DNA of 31,478 bases from Microbacteriaceae bacterium UBA4731 (GCA_002404115.1 DHJB01000011.1:1-31478); one strand, 5' to 3'; shown: positions 1 to 9,116, numbered from the stretch's first letter. Numbers and translations are program-made. Notes: generated from the letters alone by a model not told the origin.

Positions 1-639
1 GCCGACGAGATCAACCGCACGCCGCCGAAGACCCAGTCGGCGCTGCTCGAGGCCATGGAGGAGCGGCAGGTGAGCGTCGACGGCGTCTCGCTGCCCCTGC
101 CGGAGCCGTTCATCGTCGCCGCGACGATGAACCCGATCGAATACGAGGGCACGTACACGCTGCCGGAGGCCCAGCTCGACCGGTTCCTGCTCAAGCTCGT
201 GCTCGACATCCCGGAGCGCGAGGCCGAGTTCGAGGTGCTCCGCCGGCACGCGGCTGGGTTCAACCCGCGCGACCTGGCCGGGGCCGGCGTCACCGCCGTG
301 CTCGGCTCGGCGGATCTGGCCGCGGCCCAGGTGGCCGTCGCATCCGTCGGCTCGAGCGCCGACGTGCTCGCGTACATCGTCGACCTGGCCCGCGCCACGA
401 GGCGCAGCCCCTCGGTGAAGCTCGGTGTGAGCCCGCGCGGGACAACGGCGCTGCTCGCGTCGGCGAAGGCGTGGGCGTGGCTGAGCGGCTACGACGCGAT
501 CACCCCCGACCACGTGCAGGCGATGGTGTTGCCGGTGTGGCGGCACCGGATCCAGTTGCGCCCGGAGGCCGAGCTGGAGGGCGTGTCCGTCGACGCGATC
601 CTCCGAGGCATCGTGGCGCAAATCCAGGTTCCGATCTAG
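1..639 (+). CDS. MoxR family AAA+ ATPase (5' end outside window)
   Basis: This is the C-terminal 212 residues of a MoxR-type AAA+ ATPase. The frame is open from base 1. Visible elements are the Walker B region with the MoxR signature [20 protein letters not shown] at the very start, the sensor 1 segment [20 protein letters not shown], the arginine-finger region LDRF, and the C-terminal lid with the segment [16 protein letters not shown]. The Walker A half lies outside the window. MoxR ATPases act as chaperones for VWA/DUF58-type partners. The DUF58 gene starts 7 bases after this stop, so the two are almost certainly one operon. The exact client is unknown. Confidence 0.95.
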   Translation, partial: ADEINRTPPKTQSALLEAMEERQVSVDGVSLPLPEPFIVAATMNPIEYEGTYTLPEAQLDRFLLKLVLDIPEREAEFEVLRRHAAGFNPRDLAGAGVTAVLGSADLAAAQVAVASVGSSADVLAYIVDLARATRRSPSVKLGVSPRGTTALLASAKAWAWLSGYDAITPDHVQAMVLPVWRHRIQLRPEAELEGVSVDAILRGIVAQIQVPI

Positions 640-646
640 GCATCCG

Positions 647-1954
647 ATGACGGTCACCGGACGGTTCGCCCTGCTCGTCGCCCTCGGCGTCGTGCCGATC
701 GTGCTGCTCGGACGCACCACGGCCGCGGCGCTGGGCGTGCTCGGAGTGTGGCTGATCGCCGTGCTGCTGCTCGGCATCCTCGACCTTTCGCTGGCCGCTT
801 CGCCCCGCGCCCTCACGCTCGAACGCCGGCTGCCCTCCCGGGTGCGCCTCGGCGAGCAGGTGACCAGCGAGCTCTACCTCACCAACACCGGGCGCAGGCG
901 GATGCTCGCCGTCGTGCGTGATGCGTGGCAGCCGTCGGCCGGGGCAGGCAACAACCGCACCAGGCTGACCGTCCCGCCCGGCGAACGGCGCCGCGTGTCG
1001 CTCACGCTGACACCGTTCCGGCGGGGCGAGCGGCGGGCACTGCAGGTGACGGTGCGCTCCGTCGGCCCGCTGGGCCTGTGGGCCAGGCAGGCGACCCTGG
1101 GCGCGCCCGGGCGCATCCGGGTGCTGCCGCCGTTCCACTCACGCAAGCACCTGCCCTCCCGGATCACCCGGCTCAAGGAGCTCGACGGACGCACCAGCCT
1201 GCTCGTGCGCGGGCAGGGCACCGAGTTCGATTCGCTGCGCGAGTACGTGCGCGGCGACGACGTGCGGTCGATCGATTGGCGGGCCACCGCCCGCCGCAAC
1301 GACGTGATGGTGCGCACCTGGCGGCCCGAGCGGGACCGCCGGGTGGTGATCCTGATCGACACCGGGCGCACCTCGGCGGCGCGAATCGACGACGAACCAC
1401 GCCTCGACACCGCCTTCGAGGCGTCCCTGCTGCTCGCGGCGCTCGCCTCCCGGGCCGGCGACCGGGTCGACTTCGTGGCGTTCGACCGGCGCGTGCGCGG
1501 CCGGGTGCAGGGCGCGCAGGGCGCCGAGCTGCTCTCCCGGATGGTCGACGCGGTGGCGCTGATCGAGCCGGAGCTGATCGAGATGGACTGGGCTGCGGTG
1601 CCCGGCCAGGTGCGCGCGATCACCAGCCAACGCGCCCTGGTCGTGCTGGTCACCGCGATCGACGCGGCCGGCGCATCCACCGGCCTCCTGTCGGTTCTGG
1701 GGCAGCTGACGCGCCGGCACACGGTTGTCGTGGCATCCGTCACCGACCCGGTCGTGCTGCGGGCCAGCCGGGAACGGGGCACCCTGGACGAGGTCTACCG
1801 TGCCGCGGCCGCCGAGCGGGCCCTGCTCGACGTGACGCGCGTCGCCGCCGCGATCCGCCAGCTGGGCGCCGAGGTGGTCACGGCCTCCCCCGCCGACCTG
1901 CCGCCCGCCCTCGCCGACCGCTACATCGCCCTGAAGGCAGCCGGCCGCCTCTAG
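647..1954 (+). CDS. DUF58 domain-containing membrane protein
   Basis: A 435-residue protein of the DUF58 family, the usual partner of MoxR ATPases. Two hydrophobic helices lie at about residues 5-47 ([15 protein letters not shown] and [19 protein letters not shown]). They are followed by an extracytoplasmic-type beta region and then the DUF58 core, with the hallmark [20 protein letters not shown] near residues 197-216 and a VWA-like strand VVILIDTGR near 233-241. The ATG is 7 bases downstream of the moxR stop, so the genes are coupled. No strong Shine-Dalgarno is seen in that gap. The role is inferred from the family: an assembly or chaperone-linked envelope complex, with no assigned reaction. 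A palindromic repeat follows immediately after the stop. Confidence 0.93.
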   Translation: MTVTGRFALLVALGVVPIVLLGRTTAAALGVLGVWLIAVLLLGILDLSLAASPRALTLERRLPSRVRLGEQVTSELYLTNTGRRRMLAVVRDAWQPSAGAGNNRTRLTVPPGERRRVSLTLTPFRRGERRALQVTVRSVGPLGLWARQATLGAPGRIRVLPPFHSRKHLPSRITRLKELDGRTSLLVRGQGTEFDSLREYVRGDDVRSIDWRATARRNDVMVRTWRPERDRRVVILIDTGRTSAARIDDEPRLDTAFEASLLLAALASRAGDRVDFVAFDRRVRGRVQGAQGAELLSRMVDAVALIEPELIEMDWAAVPGQVRAITSQRALVVLVTAIDAAGASTGLLSVLGQLTRRHTVVVASVTDPVVLRASRERGTLDEVYRAAAAERALLDVTRVAAAIRQLGAEVVTASPADLPPALADRYIALKAAGRL

Positions 1955-1960
1955 CCCCTT

Positions 1961-2043
1961 CCGAATTCGACGGAGATTTTGCCCAAAACGAGCAGGATCC
2001 GGCGCATAGTCGCTCGAATCCGGAAAATGTCCGTCGAATTCGG
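1961..2043. repeat. Palindromic repeat element, copy A
   Basis: About 83 bp with long inverted arms. The left arm starts CCGAATTCGACGGAGATTTT (1961-1980) and the right arm ends TCCGTCGAATTCGG (2030-2043). The arms differ at about three positions, around a central stretch of about 37 bases. It sits between the convergent DUF58 and SpoIIM genes. The same arms recur at 11491-11572 and 12661-12741 with unrelated centres. It could act as a bidirectional terminator hairpin, but it has no T-tract; a REP/MITE-like element is the better fit. Confidence 0.85.
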
Positions 2044-2077
2044 AGAGCGTCGCCGGGAAGCAGAGCGGCAGGGGCGG

Positions 2078-3073
2078 TCAGGCGGAGTAGATGCGGGCGG
2101 TGCCGGCCTCGAACTCGCCGAGGTCGCCGGTCTCCCCGGCCCTAACCGCCCGGCGCCCGGCGAGGAGCATGTAGGCCAGGAACGCGAGCAGCGCGAGCGC
2201 CCCGATGCCGATCTTCACCGGCCACGGCCACGGCGCCGGCGTCACGAACCCCTCGATCACGCCGGAGACGAACAACACGAAGACGAGTCCGATGGCCACG
2301 GTGAACAACGCCCGGCCGTCCTCTGCGAGTGCCTGGCCGCGGGTGCGCGCGCCTGGCGCGATCCACGCCCAGAAGATCCGCAGGCCGCCGGCCGCTGCCA
2401 CGAAGATCGCGGTGAGTTCTAGCATCCCGTGCGGCGCAATATAAAGGAAGAAGACGTCGCCCTTGCCGTAGGCGAACATGACGGCCGCGTTGACGCCGAG
2501 GTTCTGCGCGTTCTGCAGCACGATGTACGGCACGAAGACGCCGACGATCCCGAACGCGATGCACTGCGCGGCGATCCACGCGTTGTTCGTCCAGACCAGC
2601 CCCGTGAAGGATGCGGCGGGGTTCTCCGAGTAATAGTTCACGAAGCCCTCGTTCGCCAGCTTCTTGAGCTCGGCATCCGAACCGAAGTTGGCCAGCACCT
2701 GCGGGTTGCCGAGGGCCCAGGCCGCGTAGAGCCCCGCGACCACGAAGGTGACCAGCGCCACGGCGAGGGTGAGCCAGCGCAGTCGGTAGAGCGCCGCGGG
2801 GAGCTGCAGGATGAAGAACCGCGGCAGCTGGGACAGCACATTCGCGCTCGCCCCGGTGAACCGCAGCCGCGCGCGGGAGAGCGAGACGGAGAGCCGGTCT
2901 CCCTGCAGGGTCGACCCGGCCGTCGTCTTGATCGCGGACAGCTGTGTCGCCCCCGACTGGTAGCGCTCGATCAGCTCGTCGGCCTGCCCACCCGACAATC
3001 GCCGCCGTGTGCCGAGCTCGGCAAGGCGGTCCCATTCGGCGCGGTGCGCGGCTGAATATGCATCGAGGTCCAT
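2078..3073 (-). CDS. Stage II sporulation protein M (SpoIIM) family membrane protein
   Basis: A 331-residue multipass protein of the SpoIIM family (DUF95). After a soluble N-terminal region of about 95 residues there are hydrophobic segments including WLTLAVALVTFVVAGLYAAW, AAQCIAFGIVGVFVPYIVL, LTAIFVAAAGGLRIF, and two near the C-terminus (FTVAIGLVFVLFVSGVI and IGIGALALLAFLAYMLLAG). The motif IAPHGMLE is typical of the family. In non-sporulating actinobacteria this gene is commonly found beside moxR/DUF58 and RDD genes; its function there is not defined. I chose the ATG at 3073. An in-frame TTG at 3082 is possible, but a TANNNT box (TACTAT, 3082-3087) ends 8 bases before the ATG, which suggests a leaderless transcript and makes the TTG unlikely. 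Confidence 0.92.
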   Translation of the reverse strand: MDLDAYSAAHRAEWDRLAELGTRRRLSGGQADELIERYQSGATQLSAIKTTAGSTLQGDRLSVSLSRARLRFTGASANVLSQLPRFFILQLPAALYRLRWLTLAVALVTFVVAGLYAAWALGNPQVLANFGSDAELKKLANEGFVNYYSENPAASFTGLVWTNNAWIAAQCIAFGIVGVFVPYIVLQNAQNLGVNAAVMFAYGKGDVFFLYIAPHGMLELTAIFVAAAGGLRIFWAWIAPGARTRGQALAEDGRALFTVAIGLVFVLFVSGVIEGFVTPAPWPWPVKIGIGALALLAFLAYMLLAGRRAVRAGETGDLGEFEAGTARIYSA

Positions 3074-3090
3074 CTGGTTCAATAGTAGGC

Positions 3091-3942
3091 ATGAAGGAGC
3101 CCTGGCAGGCGTCCATCGGTGACGACGCCCCGGACGCGAACGAACTCGTGACGGGCGAGGCGGTGGCCCTTGACGTGCGTCCGGCCAACGTCATCCTCAG
3201 GTCCGCCGGCGCGATCATCGACTGGGTCGCGTATCTCCTCCTCTACTTCGTGATGGCGCTGATCGTGGCCCCGTTGCTCGGTGACGCGGTCGACGAGGCG
3301 CTCGGCCGGGCGCTGATGATCGTCGGGCTCGTCTCCTCGCTCCTGATCGCGCCGATGGTGGTGGAAACGGCGACCGGCGGGCGGTCGCTCGGCAAGCTCG
3401 CGATCGGGGCCAGGATCGTGCGGGATGACGGCGGCGCGATCTCGCTGCGGCATGCGTTCATCCGCGCCCTCGTGGGGGTGATCGAGATCTTCATGACCTT
3501 CGGCGGCCTCGCCGCGACGACGGCGCTGCTCAACGGGAAGTCGAAGCGACTCGGCGATCTCCTCGCCGGCACCTACAGCCAGCACGAGCGGGTGCCTCGC
3601 GGCAACGATCCGGTCACCAGCGTCCCGCTCGAGCTCATCACCTGGGCGGAGACGGCCGACGTCGCCCGGCTCCCCGACCGGCTGTCCCGCCGCGTCGCGC
3701 AGCTCCTGCGCCAGGCGGCGAAGATGACCCCGGACACCCGTACGCGACTGGGCGCGGGACTCGCCGACGAGGTCTCCCGATACGTGTCGCCGCTGCCGGC
3801 CGTGCCCGCCGAGGTGTTCCTCGCCGGCGTCGCCGCGGTGCGCCGCGAACGCGAGTACGCTGCCCTGCTGCTCGAACGCGAGCGCCTCGCGCGGCTCCGG
3901 CCCCTGCTGACCGGGCTGCCGCACGACTTCCCCGACCGCTGA
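3091..3942 (+). CDS. RDD family membrane protein
   Basis: A 283-residue protein. The RDD domain spans about residues 28-170. It begins with VILRSAGAIIDWVAYLLLYF (the R and D of the family name are visible), has a second membrane segment (ALMIVGLVSSLLIAPMV), the loop TGGRSLGKLAIGARIVRDDG, and ends with KRLGDLLAGTYSQHER. The roughly 110 remaining residues are hydrophilic, probably cytoplasmic and rich in Arg and Ala. The start at 3091 lies only 17 bases from the start of the divergent SpoIIM gene, so both genes must share one very compact promoter region. A TTCAAT box at 3078-3083 stands 7 bases before this ATG. RDD proteins are of uncertain function, and transport roles have been suggested for some. 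Confidence 0.93.
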   Translation: MKEPWQASIGDDAPDANELVTGEAVALDVRPANVILRSAGAIIDWVAYLLLYFVMALIVAPLLGDAVDEALGRALMIVGLVSSLLIAPMVVETATGGRSLGKLAIGARIVRDDGGAISLRHAFIRALVGVIEIFMTFGGLAATTALLNGKSKRLGDLLAGTYSQHERVPRGNDPVTSVPLELITWAETADVARLPDRLSRRVAQLLRQAAKMTPDTRTRLGAGLADEVSRYVSPLPAVPAEVFLAGVAAVRREREYAALLLERERLARLRPLLTGLPHDFPDR

Positions 3943-3946
3943 GCGC

Positions 3947-4020
3947 CGCCGAGATTGACACCTGCGGTCGAGATTGACCGGCGCACCGGGCAATCTCGAC
4001 CGGAACGGTCAATCTCGGCG
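3947..4020. repeat. Nested inverted repeat (GAGATTGAC family)
   Basis: A 74-bp element made of two nested stems. The outer arms, CGCCGAGATTGAC (3947-3959) and GTCAATCTCGGCG (4008-4020), are perfect over 13 bases. The inner arms, GGTCGAGATTG (3966-3976) and CAATCTCGACC (3991-4001), are perfect over 11. The word GAGATTG therefore occurs twice in each orientation. It lies between the convergent RDD gene and DUF5719 gene and fills the gap almost exactly. It may serve as a terminator-like structure. It is unrelated in sequence to the elements at 1961, 11491 and 12661. Confidence 0.85.
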
Positions 4021-4027
4021 AAGGAAG

Positions 4028-5482
4028 CTAGCGGGCGTAGACGGTGATCGGGGCGGCGAGCGGCCCTGCGGGGCTCAGCGCGAACGAGGAGAGAAGCCCG
4101 GCACCGGCGTAGCTAACCGAGGCGACGACGGCTGGACCGCCCGTCACGACGTACCGCGCGCCGGAGCCCAGCGGCAGCACCGCCGACGCTCCCGCCGGCA
4201 CGTTCACCGTGGCGGGCCGGCCCTGGTCTCCGGTGACGGTAAGCGCGGCATCCATCGCCTCGGGGTTGAACAGGTGCAGGACGGGTCCCGGCCCGGGGGC
4301 GACGCTGACCATGAAGTCGCCGTGGATCGCGGTTGACGCGACGTACCAGGCGAAGTCCTTGCCGGCGGTGCCGGCGGCGATGGTGCGAGCGGCGGCCACG
4401 ATCGGCCGGTCGGCCGTGAGGCGCACCGTGAAGTTGCCGGGCGCGAGACCCTGCAGCGGCACCTCGGTAGCGACGCCGGGCTGCAGGTCGACCTGCAGTG
4501 ACGTTCCCTTCGCCGCGCCGTTTTCGCTGGCGACGCCGATCTGCACGGCAGCCGGCTCGTCGCCGGGCGCCATCACGCGCACGGACGGCATGTCGTCGGG
4601 CACGGCGTCGGCGTCGTTGGCGCCGGCCGTCGACTTATGCGTCACAATCACGCCCGAGATGGCCTGCTCGAGTGCCGGCACGGCGGCCGGCCCGAGCAGC
4701 TCGACCCCGCCGGGTTCGATGCCCTGGATGAAGGTCTCCTCCAGGTTCGCCGCGACCTGGCCGCCGTGGGACTGCACGTGCACGACGGGCGACTTGAGGT
4801 TGGGGGCGAGACCGGCCAGCGAGATGATCCGCTGTTGGCCCGGCTGCACGAGAATGCCGGTCGAGCCGGGCGCGTCGACGACCCCGGTCTCGCCGGAAAC
4901 GGTGAGGTCGACGGTGGCGAGGACCGTCGTGGGGTTGCTGAGCAGGACCAGGCTGGTGCGTCCGATGTCGGTCGAGCCGCCGACGAGCCAGGAATCGCTC
5001 GACGCTTCGCCGCAGGCGGCCACGGCGAGGCCGCCGAGGGTTTCGCTCTTCGCGGTCTGCGACTGGCTGCCCGCGACCAGGGCAGGCGTCCTGGCCCCCT
5101 CCTGCGCCGGCACGCGCAGGAGTTGAGGGGCGCCGTCGCGGTGGCCCGCCGAATTGTCTTTGGCCGACAAGTCCCTGGCGTCGACGCTGACGCCGCCCGC
5201 GTCGGCGGCCGACGCGCGTGCGCCGTGCACGCCGGCGGCCGGGCCGACGGATGTCGCGGCCTGGGCCTTGCTGGAGTCCTCCGCCAGGGTGAGCAGCGGT
5301 CCGGGGCAGACCCGCTTCTGCTCGCTGGGAACCGGGGACACGACCATCGACGCCGGCGCCGACGAGACGGGCGGCCAGGGCAGGACGACGACGGCACCGG
5401 CGGCGAGGACGGCGACCGCGACGCCGAGGACCCCGCCGACCGCCCGGGCCCCGAACACGGCAACTCCGCGCTTAGTTGGCAT
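4028..5482 (-). CDS. DUF5719 family exported protein
   Basis: A 484-residue protein with one N-terminal membrane segment (about residues 8-33, VLGVAVAVLAAGAVVVLPW) that works as a signal peptide or anchor. The rest is Ala/Gly/Val-rich and beta-prone, without catalytic motifs I can recognise. It resembles the DUF5719 proteins found next to large glycosyltransferases in the actinobacterial whiB neighbourhood. The start at 5482 is supported by GGAGG six bases upstream of the ATG, and it overlaps the 3' end of the glycosyltransferase gene by 11 bases, so translation is coupled. Function is unknown; a role with the glycosyltransferase at the cell surface is an inference from the fixed gene pairing. 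Confidence 0.85.
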   Translation of the reverse strand: MPTKRGVAVFGARAVGGVLGVAVAVLAAGAVVVLPWPPVSSAPASMVVSPVPSEQKRVCPGPLLTLAEDSSKAQAATSVGPAAGVHGARASAADAGGVSVDARDLSAKDNSAGHRDGAPQLLRVPAQEGARTPALVAGSQSQTAKSETLGGLAVAACGEASSDSWLVGGSTDIGRTSLVLLSNPTTVLATVDLTVSGETGVVDAPGSTGILVQPGQQRIISLAGLAPNLKSPVVHVQSHGGQVAANLEETFIQGIEPGGVELLGPAAVPALEQAISGVIVTHKSTAGANDADAVPDDMPSVRVMAPGDEPAAVQIGVASENGAAKGTSLQVDLQPGVATEVPLQGLAPGNFTVRLTADRPIVAAARTIAAGTAGKDFAWYVASTAIHGDFMVSVAPGPGPVLHLFNPEAMDAALTVTGDQGRPATVNVPAGASAVLPLGSGARYVVTGGPAVVASVSYAGAGLLSSFALSPAGPLAAPITVYAR

Positions 5483-8400
5483 GGTGGTCCTCCCCGGGGA
5501 TGCGTACGCTCCCGGTCTCAGGTGCGGCAGCGGCCGCGGCCGATTCGGCATCCGCGTCAGAGTGCGGGGCTTCGACGGCGTCGGCGTCGGCGTGCGTGGC
5601 CGGGGCGTCTGCGTCCTCAGCGTTCGAGTTCGGAGCGTCAGTGTCCCCGGCGTCCGTGTCCGGAGCGCCGGCTTCCGCCGCCTCCGTGTCCGTCTCGGTC
5701 GCGTCCTCAGCCGAGCCCGCCCGTGTCCGTCCACGTTTCTGCTTGGCCTTAGCCCGGCCGGCCGCGCGGATCGCGTCCCGTTGCGCCTGGCGCACGGCCT
5801 CGCGGCCCGCGCCGGTGGGGATGGAGAGCAGCACCGTCGCGCCGAAGATGACCGCAGCGACGATGAGGGCCGCCAGGCCGATGATGCCGCCGGCATTCGC
5901 CGGGATCGCGGCGCCGCCGACGGCATCCGCGCGGGCGGTGTGCCGCCACAGCCGGCCGAAGGTCGTGTCGCCCACCGGCGTCAGCGCCGCGTTCCCGTCG
6001 AGCGCCGTCGTCGTGCGGCTGGTCGTTTGCTGGGCCTCAGGAGACACCGGCGCGGCGGTTCCCGGCCCGGTCAGGGTCACGGCGGCCGGCCGGAGCAGCA
6101 CGAAGCGGATGCCGAACTCGGCCAGGCCGGCCGAGGCATCCAGGCCACTGCGCGAGGCGAGGTTGCCGGCCAGCGCGGAGAGCTTCGTGTCTTTCGCGCT
6201 GAGCGTGGTGTCCGTGCTCGCGAGGGTCGACTGGTTGTCGAGGGTGGCTCCGGCGCCGCGCACAACCGTGGCGAGGATGCCGCCGTCGGGCTGAGGCACG
6301 ATCTGCAGCGTGCCGACGCGCGGCTTGGAGCGCGCTTCGGCGCTGACGAAGGCCGGCTGCGTGCGGTCGGTGCCCTCACGGACGACGGATGTCCCGAGCG
6401 GCAGTGCTGCGCTCAGCGGAGCGACCACGATGAGCAGCGCGATGGTGGCGCTGACGCCGGGGGCGACCGCGAAACGGCGCATGCCGCGCAGCGCCAGGAC
6501 CACCGCGCCGACGACGCCGAGCCAGCAGAGGCTCAGGCCGGCGCCCGGCCAGATGCCCACGGGCTGTGCGCCGACCGAGGAGAGGAAGATGTGGCTGGCC
6601 GCGACGGCGGTGCCGAGGCCGAGAAGTGCCGTGAGGAGGGCGAAGCTCGCGGCGCGAGCGCCGGGCAGGAAGAGGGCGACGAGCGACACGAGGGCGAGCG
6701 GCGCCAGCAGGATCGGCACGAGCAGGTCCGCGCTCACCCCCTGCATCGCCAGCGAGTCGAGGATGGGCGTCCAGCCGCCGAATTCGCCGGACGGGAAGCC
6801 CAGCAGCAGCTGCCACGCGGAGACGGCCTGGCCCGGCACGGGCACGCCGGGGTCGGCGAGCAGGGCGAGCCAGGTTCCGCGCAGGCCCTGGTCCCAGATC
6901 AGCGGGGCGGCGAGAGCGAGCGCGGGCAGCGGGATGCCGATGAAGCGCATGACCTGGCGGCCACTGGCCACCACACAGATCAGCCAGCCGACCAGGAGTG
7001 CCGGCGCGAGCGACGGCGCGCAGGCGATGATCGCGGCGAACAGCAGGGCGGCGGAGGCCGAGGCCGACCAGGAGCGGGCGGCCGCGAAACCGGCGAAGAA
7101 CAGCCACGGCAGGAGCAGGTGCACGAGGATCGCCGCGGGGCGCCCGGCCGCGAGCGCGCTGAGGAAGGTGGGTGCGAACATCCAGAGCACGGCGGCGATG
7201 GCGCGCAGGGAGCCGCGGCCGGTCAGGCGGGTCGCGGCCATCCAGGCGCCGAACGCGGCGAGCGGCAGCGCCAGGAAGTAGAGGGCAACGAGGGCGAAGG
7301 ATGGCGCCCAGAAGGTGAGCGAACCCAGCACGGCCAACACGGCGGCGAACGGGTCGGCGGCGCCCACGAAGCCGAGGCCGATGTCGCGCCAGCCGTAGTC
7401 CACATTCGTCCAGAGTTCTGCGGGCGTGCCGGAGAGCGGGAGGAGCCCGCCGCCGGCCAGGGTGCGGGCGCCGAGCAGCGGCGCCAGCACGGCGATGCCC
7501 GCGACGAAGGCGGCCAGCACGGTCCAGGCTCCGCCGGCGGCGAAGAATCGGATCTCCGGCCGGTCGCCGCGGAGGCCGGTCAGGCTGGCCTCGCGTTTGA
7601 GCGCGTGCCTGCGGCGAACCTCGACCGACGGAACGCGCAGGGTGGCGATGGAGGCCCAGCCGAGTTTCTTCGTGGCGGCGAACCGTTGGCGGGCGGCGCG
7701 CACGCGCAGCCCGTGGAACGCCGCGGCGAACGCGGCCGCGAATTCGCCCAGGATGGCACCGGGTTCCTTGCGCAGGAGCTGGCCGATCGAGCGCAGCAGC
7801 GCCAGCGGGACCAGTGAGAGCCAGTGGAACGGCACAGCCCAGCCCGGCGCGTAGACGAGGCGTCGGTGTAGTTGCGCGGCGCGCTCCGCCCGGAACCGCT
7901 TGCGGCGCAGCCGCCCGCGGGAGGAGCCGTTCGGCCCTGCGATGCCGTCACCGGCCGAGGCGACGCGCGCGGAGGCGACGACCGACACGCGGTATCCGGC
8001 CATGCGCACGCGGATGCAGAAGTCGAGCGAGTCGTCGACGACGGGAAGGGCCGGGTCGAACCCGCCGAGCTGGTCCCAGACGGTGTGGCGCACGAGCATC
8101 CCGCCGGCGCTGACGGCGAGGACGTCGCTCATGCCGTCGTGCTGGCCCTGGTCGAGCTCGCTCTCCACGAGCGTCACGGTCGCGCCGAGGGGCGTGATCG
8201 ACTCGCCGAACTGGTGGATGTAGTCGCCCGAGTGCCAGTCCATGACCTTGGGCGCTGCGACGGCCACGGACGGCGCGATCTCGAGTTCCCCGAGCAGGGC
8301 CGCGAGCGCGCCGGGTTCAGGGGCGCTGTCCTGGGCGAGCAGCCAGAGCATCTCGTGGTCCGACTCCGGGGGCGCGGTCACGCGCACGCCGGCGGCGATC

Positions 8401-8609
8401 GCCTGCCCGAACGACAGGTCGCTCTGCGCGGAGATGAAGTGGGTGGGGCCGAACGCCGCCAGGAGCGCCGGCGTGGTATCCGTCGAGCCGCAGTCGACCG
8501 TGATCACGACGTCGGGGCGGCGCGTTTGCGCCTCGATCGCCTTGAGAGTTCGCTCAAGGTGTTTCGCGCCGTTGCGGGCGACAAGGATGGCGGTGACTCT
8601 GGGTTGCAT
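5472..8609 (-). CDS. Large glycosyltransferase family 2 membrane protein
   Basis: About 1045 residues. The N-terminal ~240 residues form a GT2 domain: VTAILVARNGAKHLERTLKA, the nucleotide-binding region ending in VDCGSTD, LLAQDSAPEP in place of the usual DxD segment, and LGGFDPALPVVDDSLDFCIR. Residues about 350-770 hold some ten to twelve hydrophobic helices. An exported loop follows, then a last helix (IIGLAALIVAAVIFGATVLL), and a cytoplasmic tail of about 110 residues that begins basic and becomes an Ala/Asp/Glu low-complexity stretch. I prefer the ATG at 8609; a GTG at 8618 directly abuts a TAGGCT -10-like box (8619-8624). DUF5719 follows with an 11-base overlap. The donor and acceptor are unknown. 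Confidence 0.9.
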   Translation of the reverse strand: MQPRVTAILVARNGAKHLERTLKAIEAQTRRPDVVITVDCGSTDTTPALLAAFGPTHFISAQSDLSFGQAIAAGVRVTAPPESDHEMLWLLAQDSAPEPGALAALLGELEIAPSVAVAAPKVMDWHSGDYIHQFGESITPLGATVTLVESELDQGQHDGMSDVLAVSAGGMLVRHTVWDQLGGFDPALPVVDDSLDFCIRVRMAGYRVSVVASARVASAGDGIAGPNGSSRGRLRRKRFRAERAAQLHRRLVYAPGWAVPFHWLSLVPLALLRSIGQLLRKEPGAILGEFAAAFAAAFHGLRVRAARQRFAATKKLGWASIATLRVPSVEVRRRHALKREASLTGLRGDRPEIRFFAAGGAWTVLAAFVAGIAVLAPLLGARTLAGGGLLPLSGTPAELWTNVDYGWRDIGLGFVGAADPFAAVLAVLGSLTFWAPSFALVALYFLALPLAAFGAWMAATRLTGRGSLRAIAAVLWMFAPTFLSALAAGRPAAILVHLLLPWLFFAGFAAARSWSASASAALLFAAIIACAPSLAPALLVGWLICVVASGRQVMRFIGIPLPALALAAPLIWDQGLRGTWLALLADPGVPVPGQAVSAWQLLLGFPSGEFGGWTPILDSLAMQGVSADLLVPILLAPLALVSLVALFLPGARAASFALLTALLGLGTAVAASHIFLSSVGAQPVGIWPGAGLSLCWLGVVGAVVLALRGMRRFAVAPGVSATIALLIVVAPLSAALPLGTSVVREGTDRTQPAFVSAEARSKPRVGTLQIVPQPDGGILATVVRGAGATLDNQSTLASTDTTLSAKDTKLSALAGNLASRSGLDASAGLAEFGIRFVLLRPAAVTLTGPGTAAPVSPEAQQTTSRTTTALDGNAALTPVGDTTFGRLWRHTARADAVGGAAIPANAGGIIGLAALIVAAVIFGATVLLSIPTGAGREAVRQAQRDAIRAAGRAKAKQKRGRTRAGSAEDATETDTEAAEAGAPDTDAGDTDAPNSNAEDADAPATHADADAVEAPHSDADAESAAAAAAPETGSVRIPGEDHHAN

Positions 8610-8703
8610 AACGTGCACAGCCTAGGTCGGCTTACCCCTGACACCCCTCAACGAGGGAGGCGCGCCTCGAAATCCGATATCGAAACGCGCCGCTTCCGCT
8701 TCG

Positions 8704-9024
8704 TCAGCCGACGCGCTTCCGCAGTTTGCGACGCTCGCGCTCGGACAGCCCGCCCCAAATGCCGAATCGCTCGTCGTTGGCGAGGGCGTACTTCAGGCAC
8801 TGGGTCCTGACCTCGCACGACCCGCAAATCTTCTTGGCGTCGCGGGTGGACCCACCCTTTTCCGGGAAGAAAGCCTCCGGATCGGTCTGCGCGCACAGCG
8901 AATCGGTCTGCCAGGCCAAGGGATTGTCGTCTCCGAAATCCCGACGAACTCCAGGCACTCCCAAACGAACCGGATCGATGAACCAATCCTCAGGAACCCC
9001 AGAACGATAATCAGATAGCGCCAT
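8704..9024 (-). CDS. WhiB family transcriptional regulator (WhiB2/WhmD-like)
   Basis: A 106-residue WhiB protein, an iron-sulfur cluster regulator. The four cluster cysteines are C44, C67, C70 and C76, in the order C-x22-C-x2-C-x5-C. The turn motif GIWGG is at residues 88-92, followed by a basic tail (ERERRKLRKRVG). The start at 9024 is chosen because GGGAG lies six bases upstream of this ATG; an ATG at 9051 would add nine residues without such a site. Its place beside a large glycosyltransferase and manA-type sugar genes matches the WhiB2/WhmD neighbourhood, whose mycobacterial member is needed for division and septation. The subgroup assignment is by context and length only. Confidence 0.95.
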   Translation of the reverse strand: MALSDYRSGVPEDWFIDPVRLGVPGVRRDFGDDNPLAWQTDSLCAQTDPEAFFPEKGGSTRDAKKICGSCEVRTQCLKYALANDERFGIWGGLSERERRKLRKRVG

Positions 9025-9074
9025 ATCGTCTCCCACCCATTTTTGCTTCACCCCATGCGGTGCGCGTAGAACTA

Positions 9075-9104
9075 ATTACATCGGTGTAGTTCGTCGTACG
9101 TCAA
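9075..9104 (-). promoter_or_regulatory. Candidate sigma-A-type promoter of the whiB gene
   Basis: On the minus strand TTGACG (9104-9099) and TGTAAT (9080-9075) are separated by 18 bases, about 50 bases upstream of the chosen whiB start. This is the closest match to a housekeeping promoter in the window. Confidence 0.55.
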
Positions 9105-9116
9105 GTCGCAGATGGT

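Noticed and set aside
4498..4731. Arg-rich 77-codon plus-strand frame
   Set aside because: Antisense to the DUF5719 gene with arginine-rich content typical of shadow frames in high-GC DNA.
5483..5926. N-terminal extension of the DUF5719 protein to 632 residues
   Set aside because: The extra 148 residues are the out-of-frame reading of the glycosyltransferase tail, and a strong ribosome site with ATG at 5482 gives a proper signal-anchor start.
5154..7817. Open reading frame of 887 codons on the plus strand
   Set aside because: It runs antisense to the large glycosyltransferase gene, is rich in Arg, Gly, Glu and Gln without domains, and is explained by the third-position GC bias of the real gene.
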